Assembly: GCA_030019255.1 (NCBI GenBank) | Contig: JASEFK010000007.1 | Coordinates: forward strand, 155,601-194,215 | DNA from: Actinomycetota bacterium | GTDB lineage: Bacteria > Actinomycetota > Geothermincolia > Geothermincolales > RBG-13-55-18 | Direction of reading: 5' to 3' | Length of the DNA: 38,615 nucleotides | In this document: positions 17,171-25,250 of the stretch, piece by piece | How the letters are laid out: the number at the start of each line of letters is the position of its first letter | How positions within the stretch are numbered: the first letter of the stretch is position 1 | Program-made: the position numbers and the translations under genes | Notes under the pieces: generated by a model | What the model was told of the DNA's origin: nothing | Seen by the model: only the letters and a program-made list of their open reading frames with translations | Databases searched by the model: none

Positions 17171-18882
17171 TGCCGTACCACCCTGTCGCTGGTATTGCGT
17201 TTTTCCTGGCTGGGAGTAATTACCAGATGCTGCAGGGAGAATTCCATAACCCTCGAAAAGCAGGGGGCGGCGGCCAGCCCCCCGTATACCTGCGCCGGCT
17301 CGTCAAGGGTGATTACCGCCACCAGGCGGGGGTCCTCTGCCGGGGCGAAGCCGGCGAAGCTGGCGATGTAAGCCTCTCGGTAGCCGCCCCTGGGGTCGGG
17401 TTTCATGGCCGTGCCCGTCTTGCCCCCGCAGTTGTAAAGGCTCATGGAGGCGCGGGTCCCGGTCCCCACCCGCACTACCTCCCCCAGGATATGGCGGAGA
17501 GAGGCGGCGGTGTTCTCGGAGATCACCCGCTGCTCACCCTCCACCCGGTTTTCCTCCCGGGTTCCATCGGGATGGATCACGCAGCGCAGGAAATGCGGCC
17601 GGACCATCGTCCCCCCGTTGGCCACCGCGGCCATCACCACCGCCAGCTGGAGGGGGGTCACGGCTATACCCTGCCCGATGGCCACGGTGGGAAGGGTGGT
17701 GGCCGTCCAGGCCTCCGGGTCCGGCACCTTACCTGCCGCCTCCCCGGGGAAATCCACCCCGGTGGGGGTTCCCAGGCCGCACCGGCGCAGGTATTCCACC
17801 ATGGCCTCCTTCCCCAGGCTCATGGCCGTCTTGATGGTTCCCAGGTTGGAGGAATGGGCAATCACCTCGGTGAAGGTCAAGTCGCTCCTGGGCATGGGGT
17901 GATCGTCCTTGAACTCGTATTTCCCCACCTGGATGGAGGGTGGTATGTGGATCACCGAACCCGGCGTGACCACCTGTTCCTCCAGGGCGGCCATGGCCGT
18001 CACCACCTTGAGCACCGACCCGGGCTCGAAGGCGTCGGTGACGGCGCGGTTGCGGGTCAGAGCGGGATCCGTCTCCGGGTAGGCGTTGACGTCGAAGTGC
18101 GGAAAGGTGGCCATGGCCAGTATCTCCCCCGTGCGGCAATCCATGACCAGGCCCGTGCCGCCCTTGGCGCCGCTGCCCTCGACAAACAACTTAAGCTGCT
18201 CCTGGAGCTTGAACTGTATCTCGGAATCGATGCTTAACTGGATGTCGCAGCCATCCACGGGCTTCTTTATCATCCTGGTCACCCCGGGAATGGGATCGCC
18301 CCTGGGATCCACTTCCAGCTCCGCCTGGCCCTCCTCGCCGGCCAGGAGCCCCTCATACTGGAGCTCCACCCCGGCCAGGCCCACGTTGTCCGTGCCCACG
18401 TATCCCAGGACCTGGCAAGCCAGCTCCTTCTGGGGGTAGAACCTCTTGCTCTCCTTCTCCAGGCCGATGCCCTGGATCCCTAGGGCCTCCACCTTCTCCG
18501 CCGTATCCGGATCCGTCTTTCTAGCCAGGTAAACGAAACCGGAGCCGGAGCGAAGCTTCTCCTCTATCTCCTGCCTGGGTTTTCCCAGCACCAGAGAGAG
18601 GTCGGCGGCCGCGGCGCCGGCGTCCTCTATCAGGTAGGGAATGGCATAAATGGAATAAGCTTCCTGGCTGATGGCTAACACCTCACCGTCGCGGTCTAGG
18701 ATGGAGCCGCGCCGAGGCTTGAGGTCCGCGAAATGCTGCCTCTGCTCCCTGGCCAGGGCTTCGTAGCGGTCGGTCTTAAGGACCTGGAGGTAAACCAAAC
18801 GGTAGGCGATGAAGCCGAAAGCGGCCATCAGGAGCAGGGCTGCCAAGTTTATCCTGGCATCCCTGTTTTTTCCTTTCGACAC
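17167..18882 (-). CDS. ftsI: Division transpeptidase FtsI / class B PBP
   Basis: A bitopic class B penicillin-binding protein that cross-links septal peptidoglycan; 571 residues. One N-terminal helix (about 11-32) is followed by the dimerisation region (RRGSILDRDGEVLAISQE). The transpeptidase domain has the three active-site motifs: SVLK with the nucleophile Ser289 and Lys292, SSN at 344-346, and KTG at 488-490. No PASTA repeats follow. The GTG at 18882 lies five bases after a perfect AAGGAGG. A 98-bp gap separates it from ftsL and a 4-nt overlap joins it to murE. Confidence 0.96.
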   Translation of the reverse strand: MSKGKNRDARINLAALLLMAAFGFIAYRLVYLQVLKTDRYEALAREQRQHFADLKPRRGSILDRDGEVLAISQEAYSIYAIPYLIEDAGAAAADLSLVLGKPRQEIEEKLRSGSGFVYLARKTDPDTAEKVEALGIQGIGLEKESKRFYPQKELACQVLGYVGTDNVGLAGVELQYEGLLAGEEGQAELEVDPRGDPIPGVTRMIKKPVDGCDIQLSIDSEIQFKLQEQLKLFVEGSGAKGGTGLVMDCRTGEILAMATFPHFDVNAYPETDPALTRNRAVTDAFEPGSVLKVVTAMAALEEQVVTPGSVIHIPPSIQVGKYEFKDDHPMPRSDLTFTEVIAHSSNLGTIKTAMSLGKEAMVEYLRRCGLGTPTGVDFPGEAAGKVPDPEAWTATTLPTVAIGQGIAVTPLQLAVVMAAVANGGTMVRPHFLRCVIHPDGTREENRVEGEQRVISENTAASLRHILGEVVRVGTGTRASMSLYNCGGKTGTAMKPDPRGGYREAYIASFAGFAPAEDPRLVAVITLDEPAQVYGGLAAAPCFSRVMEFSLQHLVITPSQEKRNTSDRVVRQ

Positions 18883-18980
18883 CTCGTCCTCCTTGGATGC
18901 CCGAGCCGCGCGGCATGGCGGCCATATGATGAATTTCGCCAGTAGGCGCGCTCAACCCTTCAAGCTCGTACTGCTTCGGT

Positions 18981-19478
18981 TCAGATACCTCCTTCTTCCG
19001 GTCCGTCCACCCTGGCCTGGACCTCCGGAACCGCCGCCTCCCGCTCCCGAAGCTTCCTCTCCACGGCTGCGCGGTAGGCGGGGGTCTGCAGGTACTCCGC
19101 TCTTTCCACGTGGACCATCCCCAGCCTGCTCACGGCCTCCCTCTCTATCCTTCCCGGGGACTCAAGGGAAGCGATCTCCAGGCGCAAGGCGTCCTGCCGA
19201 CGCCTTTCCAGTTCGATCTCCCTCTGGGACTCCCGCAGGCGCACCTCGTTCTGCACCACGCCTACGTGCAGGACGACGGTCAACAGCAGTATCCCGCTGG
19301 CCAGGAGGGCCACTGCCAGAAAGGCCGTGAAGATCAGCCTGGACCTCCTGGCTCTTTCCATTTCCTTCCTGACGGCCTCTTCCCGGCGCCGCCTTTCCTC
19401 CAAGCGCCGCCTTTCCTCTCCCAGCGCGGGGTCGGACAGACACTTCCACTCCAGGGCCAGGGACAACTCGTTCCTCAC
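18981..19478 (-). CDS. ftsL: FtsL-like divisome protein
   Basis: A small bitopic protein of 165 residues. It has a charged, coiled N-terminus (EERRRLEERRRREEAVRKEM), one transmembrane helix at about 50-72 (FTAFLAVALLASGILLLTVVL), and a periplasm-side coiled coil (NEVRLRESQREIELERRR). A region with ESPGRIEREAVSRLGMV follows, as in FtsL/DivIC proteins. Sequence conservation in this family is low; the call rests on topology and on the place between rsmH and ftsI. The GTG at 19478 overlaps the rsmH stop as GTGA. The cytoplasmic part is longer than in many FtsL proteins. Confidence 0.85.
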   Translation of the reverse strand: MRNELSLALEWKCLSDPALGEERRRLEERRRREEAVRKEMERARRSRLIFTAFLAVALLASGILLLTVVLHVGVVQNEVRLRESQREIELERRRQDALRLEIASLESPGRIEREAVSRLGMVHVERAEYLQTPAYRAAVERKLREREAAVPEVQARVDGPEEGGI

Positions 19479-20416
19479 CTCTTTTCCGCCGCCCGCAGCT
19501 TGGCGCTCCTCGAACGGGGGTTGGCCTCCCTCTCCTCTGGGCCTGGCCTGACCGGTCCGGGTGTGAGCAGGCGCAGCTCCTCTTCCCTGCCGCAGTCACA
19601 TTCCCGGTCCATCGCGCAGGCGCACCTCGAGCCCCGTTCGGCCATGAATCTCTTCACCATCCTGTCTTCCAGGGAGTGGTAGGAGATGACCACCAGCCTT
19701 CCACCCCTCCTCAGGACCCGCACCGCCTGTGGCAGCACCGCCTGCAGGTTGTGGAGCTCACCGTTGACCTCTATGCGCAAGGCCTGAAAGGTCCTGCGCG
19801 CCGGATGTCCGCCCCGCCGGCGCGCCGCGGCGGGAATGGAATCCCTCACAATCTCAGCCAGTCGATCCGTGGTGTCGATGGGTGCGCGCTCTCTCTGGAC
19901 AGCGATGCTCCGAGCGATACGGGAAGCCCAATGCTCCTCGCCGTACTCGCGGATAATACGCGCCAGCTCTCTCTCCTCATACTCGTTCACCACCTTCCAG
20001 GCATCCAGATCCTGGTCTGGGTCCATGCGCATGTCCAGGCGCCCGCTCAGCCGGTATGAGAACCCCCTCTCCGGGGAATCGAGCTGCAGGGAGGATACCC
20101 CCAGGTCCAGGAGCACGCCGTCCACGCTTCCCACCCCCAGTTCCTCCAGCACTTCCTGCAGGGAAGCGAAGTTGGCGCGTCGCAGGACGAGGGCGGAGGA
20201 GAATTCCCGCAGGCGCTCCCGCGCCCTCGCCAGGGCCTCCCCGTCCACGTCCAGGCCGATCAGGCAACCCTTTCCCCCCATCTCCCGCAGGAGGGCCAGG
20301 GCGTGCCCCCCCTCCCCGATGGTGGCGTCCACCAGGACGCTCCCGGAGCGGGGGCGCAGGAAGCCCACCACCTCCTGGCTGAGTACCGGAACATGGCTCA
20401 AATCACCTTCGCCCAT
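19475..20416 (-). CDS. rsmH: 16S rRNA (cytosine-1402 N4) methyltransferase
   Basis: A SAM-dependent methyltransferase of 313 residues (formerly MraW) that modifies C1402 in the ribosomal P site. The SAM-binding motif DATIGEGGHA (31-40), LLDLGVSSLQLDSPERGFSY, the segment ARRTFQALRIEVN and ISYHSLEDRMVKRF are diagnostic. The ATG at 20416 has only a weak GGA upstream; an in-frame TTG a few codons later has a better GAAGGTGA. It follows mraZ after 118 bp and is coupled to ftsL. Confidence 0.97.
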   Translation of the reverse strand: MGEGDLSHVPVLSQEVVGFLRPRSGSVLVDATIGEGGHALALLREMGGKGCLIGLDVDGEALARARERLREFSSALVLRRANFASLQEVLEELGVGSVDGVLLDLGVSSLQLDSPERGFSYRLSGRLDMRMDPDQDLDAWKVVNEYEERELARIIREYGEEHWASRIARSIAVQRERAPIDTTDRLAEIVRDSIPAAARRRGGHPARRTFQALRIEVNGELHNLQAVLPQAVRVLRRGGRLVVISYHSLEDRMVKRFMAERGSRCACAMDRECDCGREEELRLLTPGPVRPGPEEREANPRSRSAKLRAAEKR

Positions 20417-20535
20417 TTATTTCCAGTAAACGGCGAAGGCAGCGGGAAGTGCCTCCTTCCCTGCGCGTCCACTGCCTCCGGCTGGTGGTGATTATCTCCA
20501 TCATGGTCCAGTCCCCCCTCCGAGGCTCCGGCGGC

Positions 20536-20967
20536 TCAGAATCCGAACTCCGCCAGCCTCTCCCCGCTCTGCTCCAGCTTCTCGATGCCCCCGCGCATGG
20601 ATTCCTCCCACCGCTCTCGGTTCCAGATCTCCACGCGGTTCATCACCCCAACTACGACCACCTCCCTGTCCAGGCCGGCCATCTGGCGGAGCCTGGGAGG
20701 GATGGTCAGCCTTCCCTGGCGGTCGGGGACCGCCTCCCCGGCGTTGCCGAAGAGCACCCGGGCCATCTGCCGCCTCTCGCGGCTTCCCTCCGGGAGGGCC
20801 TCCATCTTGGCCATCAACTTCTCAAACTCCTGGCGGGGAAAGACGGCCAGGCATTCCTCGAACCAGAAGACCATGACCGCCCCTTCCTCCAGCCTGGAAC
20901 GGAAGCGGGCGGGCATGATCACCCTTCCCTTCTCATCGATGCTGTGCTCATAGGTCCCCAGGAACAT
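20536..20967 (-). CDS. mraZ: Transcriptional regulator MraZ
   Basis: A 143-residue regulator with two SpoVT-AbrB domains, one at each end (GTYEHSIDEKGRVIMPARFR and EAVPDRQGRLTIPPRLR). Members form ring-like oligomers that bind tandem repeats upstream of their own gene and usually repress the dcw operon. The repeats are visible here at 21070-21107, over and just downstream of the predicted -10. The ATG at 20967 follows GAGGGAACGGATAAGG. It is the first gene of the cluster. Confidence 0.96.
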   Translation of the reverse strand: MFLGTYEHSIDEKGRVIMPARFRSRLEEGAVMVFWFEECLAVFPRQEFEKLMAKMEALPEGSRERRQMARVLFGNAGEAVPDRQGRLTIPPRLRQMAGLDREVVVVGVMNRVEIWNRERWEESMRGGIEKLEQSGERLAEFGF

Positions 20968-21069
20968 CGCCTTATCCGTTCCCTCTCCACCTCAGGTCAT
21001 CCGGGCCTCAGCCGCCGACCCTTTCCCACCACCAGGGCTCCCCCGGCCTGCAAAGCCCTCCAAAATCTA

Positions 21070-21107
21070 CCCTTTTCCTCCACTTCTCTCCACTTTACTA
21101 CCATTTT
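21070..21107 (-). promoter_or_regulatory. MraZ operator: four phased A/G-rich boxes
   Basis: On the minus strand the boxes AAAATGG, AAAGTGG, AGAAGTGG and AAAAGGG follow one another at steps of 11, 10 and 10 bp (plus-strand box starts at 21101, 21090, 21080, 21070). They therefore lie on one face of the helix. AAAGTGG-like repeats next to mraZ are the known type of MraZ binding site. The first box overlaps the predicted -10, as expected for repression. Confidence 0.75.
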
Positions 21108-21131
21108 CGACCCCGGAGAGGAAAAAATCAA
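21103..21131 (-). promoter_or_regulatory. Candidate mraZ / dcw promoter
   Basis: A -35 TTGATT (21131-21126) and a -10 GAAAAT (21108-21103) lie 17 bp apart on the minus strand. Transcription would start near 21096, inside the MraZ boxes, giving a leader of about 130 nt before mraZ. The -10 matches the consensus at four of six bases. Confidence 0.55.
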
Positions 21132-21311
21132 CCCCTCGGGACCAAATTTCCTGAAAATACCACATGTGGAAGCATAGAAGGAGGTAAGAATACAATATAT
21201 GGAAACTTTGGACATGTGCCAACTACGAGGTAAATTCCTGGGGCTACCCTTATGCGAAGGTATCCTTTCCCCGGGCTCCCCTCCTACGACCGAGAGTCCT
21301 CCCCCCGGGCC

Positions 21312-22616
21312 TCAGGAGACGGGCAGGAGGCCTTGCGGCTCGCCGCCGACCGCGGAGGCCTTGGCCTTAAGCCACTTTTCCACCAGGTAGGGCTTCAGGA
21401 GCTCGAACGCCTCCGCCTGGCGTTCCACCATCTGCTCCGCCTCCAGGTTGGACATGTTGCGGGTCCGCAGGGCGAAGTCGGCGGTGCGGGCGCAGTAGAT
21501 GGGTATCAGGGCCTCCACCACCTCCCGGCTGGAGAGGCCGCAGTCGAAGTTGTAGGCCACCGCAAAATCATAGACCGCCCGGGCCCAGACGCCCTCGGGA
21601 AGGGAGAAGTCCTCCTCCCGAGCTCGGGCGGCGAGGGCCAGCTCCATGAAAACGGCTGGATCGAGGACCCTCTCCCATACCTCCCGGTACTCGGCGAAGC
21701 CGGCCTGGAAGTGATCGATGAGGTTCTCCACGTTGATCTCCATGCTGGCCGGCTCCGCGTAGCGCGGGTCCCCGAAGATGCGCGTGGCGGTGGAGCCCCG
21801 GACCTGCATCCATTTCACCTCGTGTTCCCCCATGAGATAGAAGATGGTCGAAGCCACCTGGGTGAACATGGAGCCCAGGTCACTCCCCGGGTCCTTCACG
21901 TTGTGCACCTTGACTCCCATGGCCGATTGGCAGACGCGGAAACCCTCGGTGATGGCCGTGGTGGTCATCCATATATCGATGCCGAACTTGGCGATGTCTG
22001 ACTGCCAGACTTTCATGTGGGAGTAAATGAGGGCCAGGGAACCGGTGAAGCCGAAATCCCCCCCGATGGGCTGGCGGATGCGCCTCCCGTACAAGGTCCT
22101 GGTGAGGGGATAGGCCAGGTTGTTGGTGATGGTCCCGTCATATTTGTGGCGTATGTAGTAGGGAGCCACGAACCCATAGCTCCCCTTCCATACCGGTTCG
22201 CCGAGGAGCCTTATCCATTCCGGGGTGATGCTGCGCAGGTCCGAGTCCACCACCACGCAGATGCGGGCGCCCAGGCGGACGGCGATCTCGAAGATGGCGT
22301 GAAAGGCGGAACCCTTGCCCGGCAAGCCCCGGTAGGGGGTGACGATCTTCTCCACCCCTGGAGGCACGGGCGTATCCAGGACCACCTGCACCGTGTCGTC
22401 GGTGGAACCGCCGTCGGAATTGACCAGCACCGGTTTCAAGCCGGGGAAATAGCGCACCATGCCCTCGGCTGCGGTGCGCACCACGTGGGCTATGGTCTCC
22501 GCGTTGCGGAAACTGGGAATCCCCACCAGTATGTCGGCGCGCCCTATCTCCCGGCAGCGCGCGATTACCTGGGGGTCGAGCACCGATCGCGAGTCGTCAA
22601 GCTCCATGATCTCCAC
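21312..22616 (-). CDS. GT-A glycosyltransferase, GT81-like (glucosyl-(phospho)glycerate synthase type)
   Basis: A 434-residue glycosyltransferase with a GT-A fold. VGIPSFRNAETIAHVV starts the nucleotide-binding domain. The PGKGSAF loop, the metal-binding DSDLRS, QPIGGDFGF and FGIDIWMTTTAI match the order of motifs in GT81 glucosyl-3-phosphoglycerate synthases (PGKGEA, DSDL, QPLSGEY, YGVEIGL). Those enzymes make glucosylglycerate precursors used as compatible solutes or for polysaccharides. The C-terminal 150 residues are helical and longer than in mycobacterial GpgS. The start is a GTG at 22616; an ATG at 22607 directly behind GTGGAG is an alternative. The acceptor (3-phosphoglycerate, glycerate or another) cannot be told from sequence alone. 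It follows another glycosyltransferase after 47 bp. Confidence 0.65.
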   Translation of the reverse strand: MEIMELDDSRSVLDPQVIARCREIGRADILVGIPSFRNAETIAHVVRTAAEGMVRYFPGLKPVLVNSDGGSTDDTVQVVLDTPVPPGVEKIVTPYRGLPGKGSAFHAIFEIAVRLGARICVVVDSDLRSITPEWIRLLGEPVWKGSYGFVAPYYIRHKYDGTITNNLAYPLTRTLYGRRIRQPIGGDFGFTGSLALIYSHMKVWQSDIAKFGIDIWMTTTAITEGFRVCQSAMGVKVHNVKDPGSDLGSMFTQVASTIFYLMGEHEVKWMQVRGSTATRIFGDPRYAEPASMEINVENLIDHFQAGFAEYREVWERVLDPAVFMELALAARAREEDFSLPEGVWARAVYDFAVAYNFDCGLSSREVVEALIPIYCARTADFALRTRNMSNLEAEQMVERQAEAFELLKPYLVEKWLKAKASAVGGEPQGLLPVS

Positions 22617-22663
22617 TTTCAGGGACTATAACCGCCGCGATCGCCTGGAGGCAATGCGAACTC

Positions 22664-23905
22664 TCATCCCCGCCCCCCGGCGTCGAACAGGGCCTCCATG
22701 AACTCCCGCAACTCTCGGGCGGAAGCCAGGAAGTCCATAAGCTTCTCCCATCGCTCCCTCCATGCAAGGTACCACCGGAAGGGCGAGGCGGGAAAGCGGC
22801 TCAAATCCTTGGACCGCATCAGATTGGCCATGCTCTCCCGGTAGCCCTCCCGGTCGTCCCTGGAAAGATAATCCATGCCCATGAGCACGCAGGTCCGGTA
22901 AACGAGCTCCTCCAGGTCCTCCCGGAGGAAGCGTCCCGGGTAGGGCTCCAGTTCCTCCACCTCCACCCTACGGCAGCCCGCCGCCGGCTCCTGGGAACGC
23001 AGCTTTTCCCTGGTGTAGAGAAAGCGGTCCAAGTCCTCCCGGAAGCGACGCCAGAGGGGTGCGGTCTTGGGAGGCGGGAGATGGCGTATCCAGAGGGTAT
23101 TGTCCAGGAAAAAGCGGTACCCGAAGAAGGCAGCGTTTATGAGGTAATCTATATCCTCCCCCCTCGGAACGTGGGGATCGAAGGCCACCTTCATGTACAG
23201 CTCGCGGTGTACCACCATGTTCCCGCCGAAGACCCAGGAGGTCGGCCGGAGGCGATCCGGACCCTCGATGATCTCGAAGGCCCGGTTCATGTACTCCACC
23301 GCGGGCCACTCCGCGAGCACCGGTTCGACGTTGGGGGGAAGGCGGTAACCGCCGTCACGGTTCACGTAGTAACCGGCCAGGCCACCGACGAAGCTGCCCC
23401 CGTACACACCGCCGATGTTCTCGGCCACCTTTTCCAGGTAATGGGGGTCCTCGTAGACCTCATCGTCGTCGAAGAGCACCGCGGCATCCGCTCCGCTGAG
23501 GCAGGCCACCACCAGGCACAGGTTGCGTATGTTGGAATAGCCCCGCAGGGAGATCATCCCGGCCGTCTCCGACCCCTGCGCCTTCTCCACCTTCGCCCGC
23601 AACTCCCTTTCCTGGCGGTGGGTAAAAAGGGCGAGAGGAAAATGCTTCCGGTAAGGAGACACCAGCGCCTCCAGCTTCTCCTCCACCTCGCTCTCCAATT
23701 CGGGGTGGGTCGCCGCACCCAGCACCACCACCCGGAAATCCGGGTAGCGGAGCAGGCGGATGCTCTCCAGGGCACGGGCCAGGGTCCCTTCGGTGTCCAC
23801 CGGCGTGGGGTGGTCGTAAACGGCGTCCTCGGGATGGAAGGGCTCACCCCTCTTCCTCCCCCAGTAGCTGGGGATGACCAGGGTAAAGGACTTGGTTCCG
23901 GGCAT
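22664..23905 (-). CDS. GT2-like glycosyltransferase of unknown acceptor
   Basis: A 413-residue soluble protein with a GT-A type nucleotide-sugar domain. SFTLVIPSYWGRK opens the first strand, followed by LVVACLSGADAAVLFDDDEVYEDP, which holds the DxD metal site. Later come FGGNMVVHRELY and PRGEDIDYLINAAFFGYRF, where the acidic residues could serve as catalytic base. A helical C-terminus of about 120 residues follows. The ATG at 23905 has AAGGAGG about 15 nt upstream; the frame is open for about 100 more codons but these are low-complexity noise. A strong hairpin lies just before the ribosome site. It is probably cotranscribed with the GT81-like gene. I do not recognise a specific function. Confidence 0.7.
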   Translation of the reverse strand: MPGTKSFTLVIPSYWGRKRGEPFHPEDAVYDHPTPVDTEGTLARALESIRLLRYPDFRVVVLGAATHPELESEVEEKLEALVSPYRKHFPLALFTHRQERELRAKVEKAQGSETAGMISLRGYSNIRNLCLVVACLSGADAAVLFDDDEVYEDPHYLEKVAENIGGVYGGSFVGGLAGYYVNRDGGYRLPPNVEPVLAEWPAVEYMNRAFEIIEGPDRLRPTSWVFGGNMVVHRELYMKVAFDPHVPRGEDIDYLINAAFFGYRFFLDNTLWIRHLPPPKTAPLWRRFREDLDRFLYTREKLRSQEPAAGCRRVEVEELEPYPGRFLREDLEELVYRTCVLMGMDYLSRDDREGYRESMANLMRSKDLSRFPASPFRWYLAWRERWEKLMDFLASARELREFMEALFDAGGRG

Positions 23906-23934
23906 CTTTACTCGTATCCCCCTCCTTCTCCATG

Positions 23935-23961
23935 CCCGTGGGACCGTCCGGCCCCCACGGG
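23935..23961 (-). promoter_or_regulatory. Strong hairpin just upstream of the GT2-like ribosome site
   Basis: CCCGTGGG and CCCACGGG pair perfectly over 8 bp around an 11-nt loop. The hairpin ends about 10 nt before the GGAGAAGGAGG ribosome site of the glycosyltransferase. There is no T-run, so it is not a standard terminator. It could be a leader structure, an RNA processing site, or the boundary between two transcripts. The 289-bp gap in which it lies holds no gene. Confidence 0.45.
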
Positions 23962-24194
23962 AAATTCCGCTTTCACCCCCGGGGGGCGCGGGTCCTGTAC
24001 CGGTCGCACCGCCCACCTCCCGGACCCGGCGCCTACCCTTCACCGCCGGGGATAAAAATGTAATCGACCGCCCACGGGGCGTTCTTGACCGCGTCCCCCG
24101 CGTGCCCGCACGACTTCCACCTTCTGGGGACTGGAAGGCTGACCGCGTGGGGGAAGGTGGGAAGGATGTCCCGTCCTCCCTCCTCCCCGGCCTT

Positions 24195-25241
24195 TCACGG
24201 CTCCGCAAGCGGATCGGTACCGCGACGCCCCAGCGCCTCGGGGTTCATCACGTTGCGGGGCTCTCCCCGGTAAAAGGAGACCACGTTCTCCACGGCCATG
24301 GCCGTCATGCAGTCCTTGGCTTCCCTGGTGTTGAAAGCGATGTGTGGAGTGAGGACCACGTTCTCCATGGCCGCCAGCTCGCCCAGGTCGGGGTGAGGTT
24401 CGCCGGGGTAGTTGTCCAGCCCCGCGCCGAAAAGCCTCCCCTCCCTCAGGGCAGCGGCCAGGGCCTGCAGGTCCAGGACCTCTCCCCGGCTGGTGTTCAC
24501 CAGTATGGAGCCTGGTTTCATGAGGGCGAGCTCCCTCTCCCCGATGAGGTTGCGGGTCTCCGGCGTGTAGGCCACGTGCAGGCTTACGATGTCGCACCGG
24601 GACAACAGCTCGTCGAGCTCCAGGTAGGTCGTCGTGTTCTCCATTTCCGGCTGCCGCCGGGGATCGTAATAGAAGACCCGCATGCCCAGGGAGCTGCAGA
24701 GACGGGCCATCTCCCGGCCCACCGCCCCCAATCCCACTAGCCCGATGCTGCGGCCCGAAACCTGTACGCCTTCCCTCTCCGCCGAGGTCCAGCGTCCCGC
24801 CCGGAGGTCGCGGTCTCCCCGGGCGATGTTGCGGGCCACGGCGAGGATGAGTCCCAGGGCGTGCTCGGCCACCGAACGGTTGCCGTAATTCGGGGTATTG
24901 GTCACCACGATGCCCCGCCGGGTGGCCTCGGGGATGTCCACGAAGCTGGCCGCCCCCACTCCGATATAGGAAATTATTTCCAGTTGGGGGCAGGAGGCCA
25001 GCACCCCGGCGTCCAGCCTGGACCAGTCCAGGAATACGGCATGGGCGTCGCGGACGCGCTCCAGGAGCAGGTGGCTCTCCTCCAGGCGGTTCTTGTAATA
25101 ACGGTAGGATCCGAACTCGAGCAAGGGCTCCAGGACCCTCTCGAACCCCTCTTCCCCGGCGATGAACTCCAACCCGTCCAGGAAGACGAAGGTGCGGTCC
25201 GCTCCGGGACCCCTTCCGGCGCGCTCTCCCAGCAGGGGCAT
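24195..25241 (-). CDS. D-isomer-specific 2-hydroxyacid dehydrogenase
   Basis: An NAD-dependent dehydrogenase of 348 residues that interconverts a 2-keto acid and a D-2-hydroxy acid. The Rossmann motif GLGAVG is at 170-175, and Asp193 at the end of the next strand favours NAD over NADP. The catalytic triad is visible as Arg252 (NTSRGEV), Glu281 (LDNYPGEP) and His300 (LTPHIAF). Members include phosphoglycerate, hydroxypyruvate/glyoxylate and D-lactate dehydrogenases; the sequence does not decide between them. There is no C-terminal ACT domain, so it is not a regulated SerA. The ATG at 25241 has GAGG 7 nt upstream and lies 9 nt after hisC. Confidence 0.88.
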   Translation of the reverse strand: MPLLGERAGRGPGADRTFVFLDGLEFIAGEEGFERVLEPLLEFGSYRYYKNRLEESHLLLERVRDAHAVFLDWSRLDAGVLASCPQLEIISYIGVGAASFVDIPEATRRGIVVTNTPNYGNRSVAEHALGLILAVARNIARGDRDLRAGRWTSAEREGVQVSGRSIGLVGLGAVGREMARLCSSLGMRVFYYDPRRQPEMENTTTYLELDELLSRCDIVSLHVAYTPETRNLIGERELALMKPGSILVNTSRGEVLDLQALAAALREGRLFGAGLDNYPGEPHPDLGELAAMENVVLTPHIAFNTREAKDCMTAMAVENVVSFYRGEPRNVMNPEALGRRGTDPLAEP

Positions 25242-25250
25242 GAGTCGGCC

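Larger units (their letters stand above)
20968..21311. other. Intergenic region upstream of mraZ
   Basis: This region holds the mraZ promoter (21103-21131) and the MraZ boxes (21070-21107). Upstream of these is a 10-bp palindrome CCACATGTGG (21160-21169) in an AT-rich patch (about 21140-21240). A plus-strand ATG at 21199 sits behind AAGGAGGT but at long spacing; the frame gives a 63-residue proline-rich product that runs into the neighbouring gene on the other strand, so I do not call it. Confidence 0.6.

Noticed and set aside
21199-21390. Small plus-strand gene behind AAGGAGGT upstream of mraZ
   Set aside because: Spacing to the ATG is 13 nt, the 63-residue product is proline-rich and unconserved in appearance, and it runs into the 3' end of the glycosyltransferase gene.
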